Assembly: GCA_015478945.1 (NCBI GenBank)
Contig: JABUQX010118839.1
Coordinates: 22,501-47,500, forward strand
Direction of reading: 5' to 3'
Source of the DNA: Trachelipus rathkii
Lineage: Eukaryota; Arthropoda; Malacostraca; Isopoda; Trachelipodidae
Length of the DNA: 25,000 nt
The notes below the pieces were generated by a model, which did not search any database, was not told the DNA's origin, and saw only the letters and a program-made list of their open reading frames with translations. Positions 24,915 to 25,000 of the stretch are shown here, piece by piece (the stretch's first letter is position 1; each line of letters starts with the position of its first letter). The position numbers and the translations under genes were made by a program.

Positions 24915-25000
24915 CGGAGTCGGAACCGAAACCTGAACCGAAGTCGCAGGAACCGCAGCCGGAGTCGAGGGCTGAGCTGAACCGAGCGGTGCGGAGATGG
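24915..25000 (-). repeat. GC-rich hexamer-like minisatellite at the outer palindrome end
   Basis: CGGAGT CGGAAC CGAAAC CTGAAC CGAAGT reads as a drifting 6 bp repeat, then AGCCGGAGTCGAGG and the mirrored end. The left-arm equivalent is 18,059-18,150, where CCGGTTCCAGCTCAG and CTCGACTCCGG are visible. It stands out in AT-rich surroundings. Confidence 0.65.

Larger units (their letters stand above)
18059..25000. repeat. Giant inverted repeat (palindrome) with almost no spacer, truncated by window end
   Basis: CCATCTCCGCACCGCT at 18,059 is the exact reverse complement of the last 16 bases of the window (24,985-25,000). Inside, paired anchors run in mirrored order. TTCTTTATACACTAATCAAC (18,781) pairs with 24,445-24,465, and TTCACATTAATAAAGCTAAC (18,828) pairs with 24,400-24,418. 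GCATATCTCTAACA (19,127) pairs with about 24,225, TTAGCATAACCCTT (20,190) with about 23,440, GGCAAACCTAA (21,250) with about 21,372, and TAACATCC (21,288) with about 21,334. The centre is at ACTTTGATAAAGT (21,311-21,323). Arms carry frequent short indels and substitutions. Confidence 0.85.

Overview
This looks like nuclear DNA from an AT-rich, repeat-dense animal genome, probably an invertebrate. The evidence is long perfect (AT)n and (ATT)n arrays, a hAT transposon with the animal-type CAGAGGTGGG terminal repeat, a tRNA-headed SINE-like block, a foldback element, and a decayed gene whose peptide blocks I recognise from a multicopy family of uncharacterised arthropod proteins. No bacterial gene organisation, operon, rRNA or CRISPR array is visible, and there is no intact long protein gene anywhere in the window.

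Positions 1-10,000 read as clean sequence. A frameshifted minus-strand pseudogene (1-1090) carries Cys-x2-Cys pairs and is preceded by a splice-acceptor-like tract. Next comes a 2.7 kb foldback element (1338-4066). Its two arms of about 1.1 kb mirror each other block by block, including three (TTA)n arrays each and internal copies of a 35 bp palindrome. Then follow (AAT)n and (AT)n arrays, short tandem repeats at 4818 and 5339, and a higher-order repeat (5738-6582) whose copies carry a small hairpin with covarying stem bases. A hAT element (6694-8214) sits inside a split (AT)n tract. It retains only the C-terminal end of its transposase, broken by a stop and a frameshift. After more short repeats, 9255-9690 holds minus-strand peptide fragments that I do not recognise.

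Positions 10,000-18,000 are mostly degenerate AT-rich DNA, with purine-rich or moderate-GC islands, a tRNA-derived SINE-like block (about 12,077-12,270) and a CT-rich tract (14,361-14,500). No credible coding sequence was found there.

Positions 18,059-25,000 form one very large inverted repeat with almost no spacer, centred near 21,317 and cut by the window edge. Each arm is built from a roughly 700 bp tandem unit (clearest spacings 698 and 718 bp). The unit is itself made of shorter related sub-repeats at near-constant offsets and includes a guanine run able to form a G-quadruplex in two of three right-arm copies. The arms differ by many small insertions and deletions. This is either a real head-to-head satellite palindrome or a technical artefact, such as a single long read that turned back along its own complementary strand and was never polished. 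The degenerate state of everything after about 10 kb makes the artefact a serious possibility. The sequence just past position 25,000 would help decide.

No pathway or set of cooperating genes can be inferred. The window is a repeat landscape: transposon remnants, microsatellites and satellites.
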